A model generated the notes under the pieces. It was not told the DNA's origin, ran no database searches, and saw only the letters and a list, made by a program, of their open reading frames with translations. Source: Candidatus Obscuribacterales bacterium (GTDB lineage Bacteria > Cyanobacteriota > Vampirovibrionia > Obscuribacterales > Obscuribacteraceae). Taken from it: a DNA stretch of 64,000 nucleotides. Below, piece by piece: positions 44,665 through 53,644 of this stretch; the first letter of the stretch is position 1; each line of letters opens with the position of its first letter. The translations under genes and the position numbers were made by a program. Location of the stretch: contig JAHBVO010000001.1 of assembly GCA_019637435.1 (NCBI GenBank), positions 2,046,001 through 2,110,000 of the forward strand, in the 5' to 3' direction.

Positions 44665-46341
44665 ATGCCGCCAGAAGTTGTTCCTCAGGAGGAATTGAAA
44701 ATCCCGAACGGCTGGATGGTCGGTGGGTCTCGACCTCGATACTTTGACATGGGTTTAACCTCTGAGCAGAAGCACAGCGGTACACAGTGCGCGATGATTC
44801 GTTCAAAGGTTGAGAACTGCGAAGACTTCGGTACTCTCGTTCAGAATATTGATGCGGCTTCGTACAGAGGGCGCCATGTTTCACTGACGGCGTTTATAAA
44901 ATCTAGTGAGGTGCAGGTATTTGCCGGGCTCTGGATGCGGATTGACGCTAGTGGAAAGGTTGTCGGTTTTGACAACATGCAAGATCGTCCAATTATGGGA
45001 ACGACAGATTGGACGAAATACGAAGTGCTGCTCTATGTCCCGCAGGAGAGCGACAACATTGGTTTTGGCGTATTGCTGACGGGAACCGGCACAGTTTGGT
45101 TTGATGATTTGGAAATTAAAGTAGTCAGCGGCGATGTGCACGCTACAGGCGGTCATAACCGTTCTTGCGGAATTCAGTATCAACAATCATGTCCGACCAA
45201 TCTTGATTTCGCGCAGGGCGCTTATAAGGAGAATCCAGTCGGAGACTGGGACAACGTACCTCAAGGCTGGTTTGTTCAACGCAAAGATCCGTCCTTCTTT
45301 GTCGGATTAAAGGAATTGAAAACTGGGATCGGTGTTGAAACAGTCGCGTGCATTCGCAATACATCCAAGGAGATCGAGGCTGACGGATTTGGCACGCTGC
45401 TACAGTCCATTGAAGCAACTCACCTTGTCGGAAAACGCATTCGTTTAACCGCAAAGGTAAAAGGTAATGGTATCGAAGTTGGTGGCGGCTTATGGTTGCG
45501 AGTTGATGCCGGTTGGGACCTCGCTGTTTGTTATGACTACATGGACGATCGCAAGATCAAGGGAACTACAGATTGGACAGAGTTTCAGTGTGTAGTCGAC
45601 GTTCCCGAAAAGAGCGACAACATTTACTTTGGCGCGCTGCTGGTCGGAAGAGGCGAGATGCTCGTCAAAGACTTTGCTCTGGAAATCGTTACATCGAAGA
45701 CGCCGACAACCGGTGAACATGGCTCGCTCGAAGATCGAGAGAGGGCAAAGTCGCTATATCGAAAAGAGGTCAATTCCGAACCTCTAAATCTAGACCTCAT
45801 AGCAATTAGCGATGGGCTGCCGGTCGGCTGGATCGCCAGAGGCAGCAATCCTGAGCGATTCGAGATGAAAGTTGACTCGGCTCAGAACTATGAAGGCAAA
45901 CCAAGCGCGGTCATTTCGGCTAAGAGGAGCTATGATGACGGTTTTGGCACGCTCATGCAAAATGTCGAGCCTTCGCGTTTCAAAGGAAAGCGAGTCCGTT
46001 TTTCCGCGCATGTGAAAACCGAAGATGTCGAGCATGCCGCTCTGTGGATGAGAGTCGACGGAGCCGATGGTAACTTTATCGCGTTTGACAACATGCAGGA
46101 GCGCGCGTTATCCGGTTGCAACGATTGGGGACGGTTTGAAATTGTTCTCGATGTCGCAGATGAGGCTACTAATCTAGCTTTCGGCGTACTGATGACTCCG
46201 CGAGGAAAAGTCTGGATTGCCGACGCTGCACTCGATACTGTTTCAGTCGATATCGAACTTACCGAAACGCGAAACCTGCTCGAAGTTAAGGCTGCGCCCA
46301 CGAACCTCAATTTCGAAGACACCGAGCCGGCTGCCCAATAG
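44665..46341 (+). CDS. protein with three tandem jelly-roll-like repeats
   Basis: 558 residues made of three diverged copies of a roughly 165-residue module: about 10-155, 170-345 and 368-540. Each copy has GW...R...F, an FGTL-V/M-QN/S-I/V-E/D line, a LW-M/L-R-I/V-D box (AGLWMRIDASG, GGLWLRVDAGW, AALWMRVDGAD), a GTTDW-T/N or GCNDWG turn, and a final strand ending in V-W-F/I-x-D. The pattern resembles carbohydrate-binding jelly rolls. Copies two and three begin with NLDF/NLDL, and the chain ends with PTNLNFED, the start of a fourth copy that stops at once. No signal peptide, so likely cytoplasmic. GAGAGAGG precedes the ATG. Confidence 0.75.
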   Translation: MPPEVVPQEELKIPNGWMVGGSRPRYFDMGLTSEQKHSGTQCAMIRSKVENCEDFGTLVQNIDAASYRGRHVSLTAFIKSSEVQVFAGLWMRIDASGKVVGFDNMQDRPIMGTTDWTKYEVLLYVPQESDNIGFGVLLTGTGTVWFDDLEIKVVSGDVHATGGHNRSCGIQYQQSCPTNLDFAQGAYKENPVGDWDNVPQGWFVQRKDPSFFVGLKELKTGIGVETVACIRNTSKEIEADGFGTLLQSIEATHLVGKRIRLTAKVKGNGIEVGGGLWLRVDAGWDLAVCYDYMDDRKIKGTTDWTEFQCVVDVPEKSDNIYFGALLVGRGEMLVKDFALEIVTSKTPTTGEHGSLEDRERAKSLYRKEVNSEPLNLDLIAISDGLPVGWIARGSNPERFEMKVDSAQNYEGKPSAVISAKRSYDDGFGTLMQNVEPSRFKGKRVRFSAHVKTEDVEHAALWMRVDGADGNFIAFDNMQERALSGCNDWGRFEIVLDVADEATNLAFGVLMTPRGKVWIADAALDTVSVDIELTETRNLLEVKAAPTNLNFEDTEPAAQ

Positions 46342-46362
46342 TTGCAGTTTACAAAGACTTCC

Positions 46363-46391
46363 TTGATACCGGACTGTTTAACTCACATAAT
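46363..46391 (+). promoter_or_regulatory. sigma-70-type promoter of hemQ
   Basis: TTGATA at 46363-46368, a 17-base spacer, and CATAAT at 46386-46391; each box matches consensus at five of six positions. Transcription would start near 46398, giving a 35-base leader that carries the AGGAG site of hemQ. Confidence 0.6.
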
Positions 46392-46432
46392 CGTCTAAAC
46401 TGTTGGGCGCAGCAGTATTCAGGAGTTAAATT

Positions 46433-47299
46433 ATGCGCGACCCTAACGTTCCCGAGTCCCTGGAAGGCTGGTGGATTCTTCACCGCATGTATGCGTTTGA
46501 CCGCCTGGCCTGGGATGAACTCGCCCAGTCCGTAAAAGACGAAATCGTCGCTGATGCTTTGAAGGCGCTTAAGCCATTCAAAGAAAGTAAAGACAGTGAC
46601 GTCGGTTTGGCGCAAATGGTCGGGCACAAAGCGGATCTCATGCTCACGCACTATAGCCGTGACTACGACGGTTTGGCGCATGCGCAAATGGCATTTGATA
46701 AAACCAAGCTCGCCGAATACCTGACGCCAGGCATCTCTTACACGTCGATTCTCGAACTCGGAATGTACGAGGCAACGGGCAAAATACATGCAGCCCTTGC
46801 AGAACAAGGACTGAAGCCGGGTTCGCCCGAATTCAACGAGGCATTCGATGCTGCAGTTAAGAAAGAGGAACTGAATCCGCGCCATGCGAGCCGCGTATGG
46901 GCCAGAATTCCTGAGCGCAGATACGTTTGTTTCTATCCGATGGATAAGCGACGCGGTGAAGACGTCAATTGGTATGCCCTGCCGTTCGAAGAACGCGGGA
47001 AGTTGATGCTTGAACACGGGAAAATTGGCCGCACCTATCATGGTCTCGTAACACAGGTAATCTCAGGCTCGATCGGTTTTGACACGTATGAGTGGGGCGT
47101 CGACCTCTACGCTGATGATCCGATTGTCTTCAAGAAGCTCATATACACGATGCGTTTCGACGAAGCCAGTTCGAAGTACGGAGTGTTCGGCGATTTCTAT
47201 TCAGGATTGCAGTTCTCTCTCGACCAGCTCGCCACCTTCCTTGACGGCAACGAAGTTCCCAAACTGAATGTTCTGGAAACTGCCGGTCGACCCGCATAA
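46433..47299 (+). CDS. hemQ: coproheme decarboxylase (chlorite-dismutase family)
   Basis: 288 residues; AGGAG seven bases before the ATG. HemQ removes two propionate carboxyls from coprohaem to give haem b in the coproporphyrin-dependent pathway. The C-terminal half holds the family hallmarks: CFYPMDKRRGEDVNWYALP, where the tyrosine at about 168 corresponds to the catalytic Tyr of HemQ, then the haem-side stretch GKIGRTYHGLVTQVISGSIG (candidate proximal His about 203), TYEWGVDLYADDP and the C-terminal Y-G-x-F. The N-terminal half is the usual diverged ferredoxin-like repeat. It has its own promoter; no other haem gene is adjacent. Confidence 0.92.
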   Translation: MRDPNVPESLEGWWILHRMYAFDRLAWDELAQSVKDEIVADALKALKPFKESKDSDVGLAQMVGHKADLMLTHYSRDYDGLAHAQMAFDKTKLAEYLTPGISYTSILELGMYEATGKIHAALAEQGLKPGSPEFNEAFDAAVKKEELNPRHASRVWARIPERRYVCFYPMDKRRGEDVNWYALPFEERGKLMLEHGKIGRTYHGLVTQVISGSIGFDTYEWGVDLYADDPIVFKKLIYTMRFDEASSKYGVFGDFYSGLQFSLDQLATFLDGNEVPKLNVLETAGRPA

Positions 47300-47395
47300 A
47301 ATCTCAAAAGCCCGCGCAGTAAACGTCGCGGGGTACTAAAAGCCGCTTACTGGTCAGAGGAAAGAACGGAGTCGGGTCAATAACATCAGCAAACC

Positions 47396-47422
47396 CTATA
47401 GGTTTTATCCCAAAACCTATAG
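47396..47422. repeat. 11-bp perfect inverted repeat upstream of a TPR gene
   Basis: CTATAGGTTTT-ATCCC-AAAACCTATAG, a perfect stem with a five-base loop, 58 bases before the next start codon and about 100 bases after hemQ. The stem is AT-rich and lacks a T-run, so an operator or an RNA element is as likely as a terminator. A second, GC-rich hairpin (CCCGCG...CGCGGG) lies at 47311-47332, just after hemQ. Confidence 0.5.
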
Positions 47423-47480
47423 ATCAACTTCAGCGCTTCTCATCAAAATAGATGTATGCATCTTAGGCGAGGGACGATGA

Positions 47481-47969
47481 ATGGGATCCAGCGAGAACGA
47501 TTGGCACGACGTGTCACCCACCAAGCCCAGTGCTGAGCACATGATACCTGGACTCTACGCGCTAGCTCGCTGTTGGTACGACCGCGGCGACTACGCGCCT
47601 TCAGAAAAGATCTACAGATTGATAATCAATATTGATGACAGAGTGAAGAACATCACGTGTCTGGAGATAGTTCTCAGTGCATACGATTTGGCGCGCCTTC
47701 TGACTGATACTGAGCGATACATGGAAGCGGAGCATATGTTTTTACGGGCCATAAACAGATGCACGCATTGCCTCAGTCAAGATCACAAAATCTTTGCTTT
47801 GATTCTCCGCTCGTATGGTGAGTTACTCAGGAAAATGAAACTTGAAAAGGAAGCTGTGGCGCTTGAGACACGCGCTGCAGATCTTGGCGCTTACGCAACT
47901 GTGGATCGGAAAAGTGATTCTACGTACACCGAATCTGATACCGCTGTAAGCAGTGCGACAATTGGATAA
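47481..47969 (+). CDS. short cytoplasmic TPR protein
   Basis: 162 residues; GAGGGA upstream of the ATG. Contains about three TPR units (LYALARCWYDRGDYAPSEKI, YDLARLLTDTERYMEAEHMF, LRSYGELLRKMKLEKEAVAL) after a short polar lead, ending in a Ser/Thr-rich tail. No signal peptide. The 27-base inverted repeat upstream may control it. Confidence 0.72.
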   Translation: MGSSENDWHDVSPTKPSAEHMIPGLYALARCWYDRGDYAPSEKIYRLIINIDDRVKNITCLEIVLSAYDLARLLTDTERYMEAEHMFLRAINRCTHCLSQDHKIFALILRSYGELLRKMKLEKEAVALETRAADLGAYATVDRKSDSTYTESDTAVSSATIG

Positions 47970-48029
47970 TCGTTCGCGTTTTTTGCAGTAAGACTAGGTG
48001 TCCGAAGATGAGTTTGTGAGGCTGTTTGG

Positions 48030-48758
48030 TTACTCAAGGGGAAGAAAAAACGACTCGCTGTCTAAGGGCGGATTGAGCTCTGCGCTTACAGTTACGTGGG
48101 GATCTAGAACGTTAAAAGATAGCTCGAATCTATCGCCGGTCAAAAATCGCCCAACTGCATTCAAGTAAGTTGCTGGATTGATTGCGGGAGCCAGTTTCTC
48201 TCGAAGGTGTAGATCGCTCTGCTTCACTAAACCGGATTCTGAATTTATCCAGAGAGATAACTTCGTCATTTCCTTGCCTGCATAAACCACAAGATGGTGG
48301 CAATTCTCACCATCCAAGTTCTTATCCGCAAACTGAGCAACGCCTTTCACATTACAAAGAAATCCTGACTCCTTTCTCATCAAAAGATGAATTAGCCGCA
48401 GCTCCGCTCTGGGATTTGTTTGCTTCAGCGCCGACACTAGTGACGAAAATGTTTGCTGCGTCGTTGATTCACGGAAATACGTGATATGCACTCCCTCTTC
48501 GTTGGCGATGAAAGTTGACGCTACTTTCGTCAACGGAACTCCGGGATTCATAGGCTTTAGTGACGGTATGTCAGAAACGAGCGTGCTGCTCACGTAAGCC
48601 CAATGAGGCCTTATGAATTTTGTCTCGATCTCAAGCTAGGTGACTCCACGGAAATCGCCGATGATTGTTTCGCCGCCGCAAACACGAGTAACTTCTCTGA
48701 AGCTCTCGCATTCAGAATAAATTTTTAGTGTTCGTTCTAAAATCTGTTCTTTGGTCAC
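48030..48758 (-). pseudogene. hypothetical gene interrupted by one in-frame TAG
   Basis: From GTG 48758 the minus strand reads TKEQILERTLKIYSECESF and on to GDFRGVT, then TAG at 48638-48636, then continues in the same frame as LEIETKFIRPHWAYVSSTLV through 48030. The downstream part alone could be started at GTG 48593 but has no ribosome site. The joined sequence parallels the upstream neighbour (48800-49573): helix plus ESF/LSA, an F-R/P-G turn, an F-x-RPH motif, and a late LWIN/FWID strand. So this is one gene of the same family broken by a single nonsense change, or it produces only fragments. Function unknown. Confidence 0.68.
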
Positions 48759-48799
48759 TAGTGCTGCTCTAGGCGGTGGTGGCACCTGTGGTGCCTATT

Positions 48800-49573
48800 C
48801 TACTGTAGGTTTTTAGGATCGAACATTTGCGACTCCATTTCTGCGTTAAACTCAGTGTCGTCTATGAAGATGTCGGAGGGCAGCTGTCTGTTAAACGACA
48901 TCAAGCCTTCAAAGTTAAGTTTGACGCCCAGGCTACGCACGTAGGAGGCGAATTGCGCCGTCTTTGGATAAGAATCTAAGGTAACTGGCGCATGCAATTT
49001 TTTGATGTCATTGGTAATCGGGTCAATCCAGAATTGCACGTCTCGCACATGGTGGTCGACATCAATAGCCCAGCCTTCGCAGCTTTGATAATCGATGACT
49101 TCTACTCCTAAGTTTCGGCAGCCTCTGGCAGAGGCTGCTAGTCCTCGCTCCACGTTGGTGGCGTAACTGGAATCAAATTCCGGAAGAATCATCGTGGGAA
49201 ATACCATGTGCCGATTCTTAATCATCTCAATACCACTGTCGAAGTGGAGAAACTCGAAAGTTGATATCGATGCATCTTTTGTATCCGTCGCCTTTACTGC
49301 TTTCAGGACCGCTCCATCTTCGTTTCCGACGGCTTCGGATAGTCGCCATTTTTTCGTGTTAATCTTGTCCAGGAGCACTAACTGCACGATAAGATTCGTT
49401 GTAAGTCGGTAGCAATGCGGCCTCTGAAAGAGACTTATCATCTCGTAGTAAGCGGTGAACTTCCCTCCAGGAAACCGTTTGGAAATTAACGGCATGTGGG
49501 CAAATTCTCGCGCACTCAAGCAGCGCATGTAGCGCTCAAACGATTTCAGGAGTACCGTGCTGCCATTCGTCAT
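48800..49573 (-). CDS. hypothetical protein, intact paralogue of the broken neighbour
   Basis: 257 residues. An N-terminal helix (LLKSFERYMRCLSAREF) is followed by a mostly beta pattern (GGKFTAYYEMISLFQRPHCY, EGWAIDVDHHVRDVQFWID). This recalls lipoprotein-sorting-like (LolA/DUF2092-type) sheets, in which a helix precedes a large half-barrel, but the match is too weak to name. No signal peptide is visible. About 40 bases separate it from the interrupted paralogue downstream on the same strand, suggesting a tandem duplication. Confidence 0.6.
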   Translation of the reverse strand: MTNGSTVLLKSFERYMRCLSAREFAHMPLISKRFPGGKFTAYYEMISLFQRPHCYRLTTNLIVQLVLLDKINTKKWRLSEAVGNEDGAVLKAVKATDTKDASISTFEFLHFDSGIEMIKNRHMVFPTMILPEFDSSYATNVERGLAASARGCRNLGVEVIDYQSCEGWAIDVDHHVRDVQFWIDPITNDIKKLHAPVTLDSYPKTAQFASYVRSLGVKLNFEGLMSFNRQLPSDIFIDDTEFNAEMESQMFDPKNLQ

Positions 49574-49730
49574 GGGGCAAAACCGGATGCTACTTCCTAA
49601 TATTCAGCTTACCATCGCTCAAGAGCACGTCAATCACCCGCTCGGGTAAAGAAATTTAGTCAAGTTAAACGCGACGAGAGGATGTCATTAATCCATACTT
49701 GTTTAGTTGTTTGCAAACTTCAAGAAACCC

Positions 49731-51182
49731 ATGTTACTAAGAAACCCCATCTTTACTTCTGTCGTTGTAAGTTTATTCTGTTCCCAAGCCGTTATGGCGC
49801 TCGACCTGCCAGACTCGGCCTCTGCCAACGACAGCTCAGCTGATATGTCAGCTGAGAGCGTTAATCTTCGTAGCGCCGTCAACTCTTCCGAACAAACGGT
49901 TGTTCCGGAATTCAGCAAAGAATTTTCCACGCTGACGAAGGAGATTCTCCTTCGTGGCATTGAACTTGAGCGCTTCAGCCTCAATTACCGTTTGGAAGCC
50001 GGTCATCAACCGAAGTTTCGCAAGCTCAGGTACTTTCTCACTCAGGAAACAGGTGCGGCGTGCGGTCTGGCGTTTGAAATTACAGGTGTGAACGAGTTCG
50101 GTAAAGGTCGCGAGAGACCGCTGGCAATCAATAAGCGGCATCTGAAAAACTCGCTTAGTGCTGCAACTACAGGTAGTATCATTGCGAGCGCCGGGTCATG
50201 TTTCGAGCTCAGTGCGAATGTTGTTCGAGAAATTAGCAATAGGAAGAAAGGGTACGACGCAAAATCAGCAAACAAATTTGTGTCCGCGAAGCTGCATGAG
50301 ATCGATGAACTGCTGGCAAGACGGGACCAGCTTGTTAATGCGCACTCCAGTGATCCTGCCCACGATAGGCTAGTCCTCGAAGGAAAAGTATTGCGCGAAA
50401 TGCGCGAGTGTTTCGTCAACGAGTATTCAACATTTCACACTAGTGTTCAATCATTGAAGGTGATGCAAAACCTATTTTACGCTTTGAATGCTACGTACAA
50501 TGCTGTGGGTGCCACCGCAGCCGGTATCGCCAGAAATGCTGTGGACAAGCCGAAGCTTAACGGACCGGCCAATATTTTGTTTATAATCAGCGGTAGTTTG
50601 GCGATGGCTACGCCGCTTATTACGACGGCCGGAGGCTTCGTTGAACGAAAGGTTGCTCAACGATCTGTTGAACGTGCTGTCCATAGCACGACCTCGTTCA
50701 AGCCGAATGAGTTCTCGTCTCTGTGCGAGCAGCTCAAATCGATTCCGAGCGCAGGTGATTCAACGCTGATCTCATCACTTCCCGCAACACAAAGATTTGC
50801 TATGTACAATGAGTCGAACAGTCTGTTCGTGAAGCAAATTCAGAATGAAACGAGAACGATGGCGCACCTCAATAAAGTTGCGTTGCAAACGGCAGAACTT
50901 GGTCCGGCTATCGGTTCGCTGCTGATGACTCAAGGTATTTTGGGCACGCGAGGATATTACAAGTACACTTTTCGCCCGCGCAAGCAGATCGATCAGTACT
51001 ACAAAGGTGCGATTCTCGGTACTATCGGAACGAGTGCGGCTGTGGTCGGCAATACCGCATGGTTGCTCGCTAGTTGGAGCTATGAGAACAAGTTGAAGAA
51101 GAAGGAGCAATTACCCGAGCAGCTCATTCGCAAACGCCTTCAGCACCTGGATGACGTCGAAAAGCAAGTTCAGGCTATTTAG
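49731..51182 (+). CDS. exported multi-helix membrane protein, function unknown
   Basis: 483 residues from ATG 49731, which opens a signal-like segment (IFTSVVVSLFCSQAVMA); a TTG 24 bases upstream lacks a ribosome site. A polar helical region follows with a coiled stretch (HEIDELLARRDQLVNAH), then four hydrophobic helices in pairs (NILFIISGSLAMATPLITTA; ILGTIGTSAAVVGNTAWLLA and others) and a Lys-rich C-terminal tail. No family recognised. Confidence 0.65.
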   Translation: MLLRNPIFTSVVVSLFCSQAVMALDLPDSASANDSSADMSAESVNLRSAVNSSEQTVVPEFSKEFSTLTKEILLRGIELERFSLNYRLEAGHQPKFRKLRYFLTQETGAACGLAFEITGVNEFGKGRERPLAINKRHLKNSLSAATTGSIIASAGSCFELSANVVREISNRKKGYDAKSANKFVSAKLHEIDELLARRDQLVNAHSSDPAHDRLVLEGKVLREMRECFVNEYSTFHTSVQSLKVMQNLFYALNATYNAVGATAAGIARNAVDKPKLNGPANILFIISGSLAMATPLITTAGGFVERKVAQRSVERAVHSTTSFKPNEFSSLCEQLKSIPSAGDSTLISSLPATQRFAMYNESNSLFVKQIQNETRTMAHLNKVALQTAELGPAIGSLLMTQGILGTRGYYKYTFRPRKQIDQYYKGAILGTIGTSAAVVGNTAWLLASWSYENKLKKKEQLPEQLIRKRLQHLDDVEKQVQAI

Positions 51183-51249
51183 GAAATCTTGTTTCGAAGC
51201 TGCGAATGTTTCCGCTAGTAGTGATTGACATCAAGCAATAAACTGAGTT

Positions 51250-53613
51250 TCAGACCGGCGAATCTTTGCGCTTCTCCGCTAATTTGACTTCAAGTTTTCG
51301 CGCAAGATCGTGATATTTGATCGCATCGAGACGCTGAGGGGTTCGTTCTAAAATTTCAGCTCTAATTTGATAAGCCGATAAGAGTATCTCTTCATCCTTA
51401 TCTTGATGTTTTTCCATAATTGCCAGTGCCTTCTTGCTTAAGTCCAGGGCACGGTCAATGTCGAAAATCACACTGAGTTCCGAAACACTCAACATAGCGA
51501 TTGCGGTCCAATAATCATCCGGACCAAATTTCTCCTCTCGAAGTTCAAGAGAGCAACACTGGAGTTCATAAGCCTTTTCAACTTGTCCGCATTGAAGCAA
51601 ATACTCAGCGTATGAAATGTAGCAAGAATCCAAAACGTTTGGTGCTCTGCCTCTAATCAACTCGGCCGACTCAAGTGCCTGAACATAATATTTCTCAGCG
51701 CGCTGGTCGTGTTGAGATGCATATCCTTCAGCTAGTTTACGGATGAAGACGGGGAGCACGTCCTGAGCGGTCGTACTGAAGTATTCCTTCTTTGATTGGA
51801 CAATGCGCAGCACTCTAGTTGCTTCGTCAAGACGATTTTGTTCCAAGTAAAGGTTGAACAGAATTCGAAAATAGTTCAGGAACGGCTCAACGAACTCATG
51901 CAGGATTTGCTCTGCTTGTGAAAAGCCTCCGAGAGCGAGTTGTTCTGCCTCCGCTGTCCGCCCGAGTGCTACCAGAATATCCGCTAAGCGAACATTTTGA
52001 GTTAGCTGATGTCGCGGCGTGGCGCCTCGATCGTCCTGGTCGAGAAGTATCAATGCTTCGTCGAATTTTTGCATTCGTTGATATAAACAGATAAGGTCGA
52101 CTTTGCAATCGAGCGCTAAATCTGCGTCAACTTCCTTCGCCAGTTCATAAGCCATGAGGAGCAAAAGCTCAGCTTCCGAGGGCATATTTGTTCGATTGAA
52201 GATGTAGGCCGTACTTCGGATGATATCGATTTGTCTGCCGATGTCATCTTTGTATTGATTGAAATCCAACTTCTCCGCGGAATTTACGACTAATTCCCAA
52301 ATGGCGTAACGTTCTACAGGCTCAAGTAGCTCTGCTAGATTCAGCATCTCCGAGATGCAAGAAACCAGGTGGTGAGGCTGAGAACCGCAGATTGAAACTG
52401 CGTCTTCGAGGATCTGTTTCAACAACTCCTCAGCATCACGCAGGCGGCCGTCGCGGATCATGATATTCGCGACCTGTAGCTTTGCTGCAATTACAAGTGA
52501 GTGTGTGTCGTCAAAGAAATCTAAAACACCGTTTAACGCCTCTAACGCAACGTCTTCTTGATGTTGCAAAATGTCTTTATCGCCTGGTTCTATTACGGGC
52601 ATCAAACTGCCGTACATCAACTGTAATCTTGCACGTTTCGGATGTCTTGTGCCAAACGCCTTGTCTATTATTTCGAATGCGCGATCCAGTAGCGGTTTGT
52701 AATCCGCTATTGTCTCGCCAACGTTGGTCAAGCAGGCACGATTGAGAAGGTATGATGGCAGCAGGGGATGCTCGTTTCCATATTGCTGCTCGATCATGCT
52801 GAGGGCATCAGCACAATAATTTCTAGCTGTTTCCCAATCATGGTCGTTAAACGCAAGTCGTCTGCTGACCAGGAAGTAGGTCTCTGCTGTAAGCTGGTGG
52901 GGACCAAGCTTTTCGCACAATACGAGCGCTTCTTCTTGATGCTTTCGCGTGACTCCATAGAGTAACTTTGTCATGGATGACTTGAGCAATTGCGCTCGCA
53001 CCATATTTTCAGTCTGATGCCACTCGTCAGAAACTCCCTTGATTTCCCAGCCCGGACCGAAGAAAGTGAACGCAATTGCCGGCTCCAAATAAATAGGATA
53101 CGTGCAATCGGTTTCATCAATATAAGTGACCATAGGCATGGAGGCAGTTTTCAGAAACTGGTCTACTGACTCCAGAGCCTTTTGCTGATTTCCCAGACCA
53201 AGCTCGGCCCTTGCGATGTTGTACCAAAACTCGCAGGAGACCCTGGTATGGTCGGCTCCCAGAACTTTAAGAGCTAAAACCGACTCCGTTTTCGCATCGT
53301 CAAAGTGCTCTTGTTCCAGGTATAACTGAGAGCGAATGTGCATGGCGAGCGCCTTTTGGAGACGCTCGCCGGGTGTGGATTCGTTCTTTGTAAGCGAAAA
53401 AGCTTCGCGCAACGCAGTGGTGGCATCCTGATACTTGGCGCGAGCTGAGTATCCTGCGGCGAGGTTGTTGAGTGCTTCTGCGAGTTGTTCGGGGGCGGCG
53501 TTATCATTGCGCGCACGCCGAACACTTTCGACGAACAGCTCCTCGGCCTTGAGGAACTTGCAGCACTTATAAAGTGCTATTCCTTCTTCGGCGCAGCTTT
53601 TCCAAGTTCTCAA
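51250..53613 (-). CDS. large cytoplasmic TPR protein
   Basis: 787 residues, nearly all helical TPR-type repeats (LAEALNNLAAGYSARAKYQD, AELGLGNQQKALESVDQFL, YAEYLLQCGQVEKAYELQC). TTG start at 53613 without a clear ribosome site, 31 bases after the aconitase stop, so it is probably cotranscribed and translationally coupled. No signal peptide or enzymatic domain. Probably a scaffold; partner unknown. Confidence 0.8.
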   Translation of the reverse strand: MRTWKSCAEEGIALYKCCKFLKAEELFVESVRRARNDNAAPEQLAEALNNLAAGYSARAKYQDATTALREAFSLTKNESTPGERLQKALAMHIRSQLYLEQEHFDDAKTESVLALKVLGADHTRVSCEFWYNIARAELGLGNQQKALESVDQFLKTASMPMVTYIDETDCTYPIYLEPAIAFTFFGPGWEIKGVSDEWHQTENMVRAQLLKSSMTKLLYGVTRKHQEEALVLCEKLGPHQLTAETYFLVSRRLAFNDHDWETARNYCADALSMIEQQYGNEHPLLPSYLLNRACLTNVGETIADYKPLLDRAFEIIDKAFGTRHPKRARLQLMYGSLMPVIEPGDKDILQHQEDVALEALNGVLDFFDDTHSLVIAAKLQVANIMIRDGRLRDAEELLKQILEDAVSICGSQPHHLVSCISEMLNLAELLEPVERYAIWELVVNSAEKLDFNQYKDDIGRQIDIIRSTAYIFNRTNMPSEAELLLLMAYELAKEVDADLALDCKVDLICLYQRMQKFDEALILLDQDDRGATPRHQLTQNVRLADILVALGRTAEAEQLALGGFSQAEQILHEFVEPFLNYFRILFNLYLEQNRLDEATRVLRIVQSKKEYFSTTAQDVLPVFIRKLAEGYASQHDQRAEKYYVQALESAELIRGRAPNVLDSCYISYAEYLLQCGQVEKAYELQCCSLELREEKFGPDDYWTAIAMLSVSELSVIFDIDRALDLSKKALAIMEKHQDKDEEILLSAYQIRAEILERTPQRLDAIKYHDLARKLEVKLAEKRKDSPV

Positions 53614-53644
53614 ACCAGGTTGTCCCGTTTTTGCGGTGATCCAC

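Noticed and set aside
44244..44747. 167-codon plus-strand open frame before the repeat protein
   Set aside because: No ribosome site, overlaps the better supported small minus-strand gene and the start of the triple-repeat gene, and has no recognisable pattern.
46349..47041. 230-codon minus-strand open frame over hemQ
   Set aside because: Antisense to hemQ, whose family motifs are unmistakable; no ribosome site or family match for the reverse frame.
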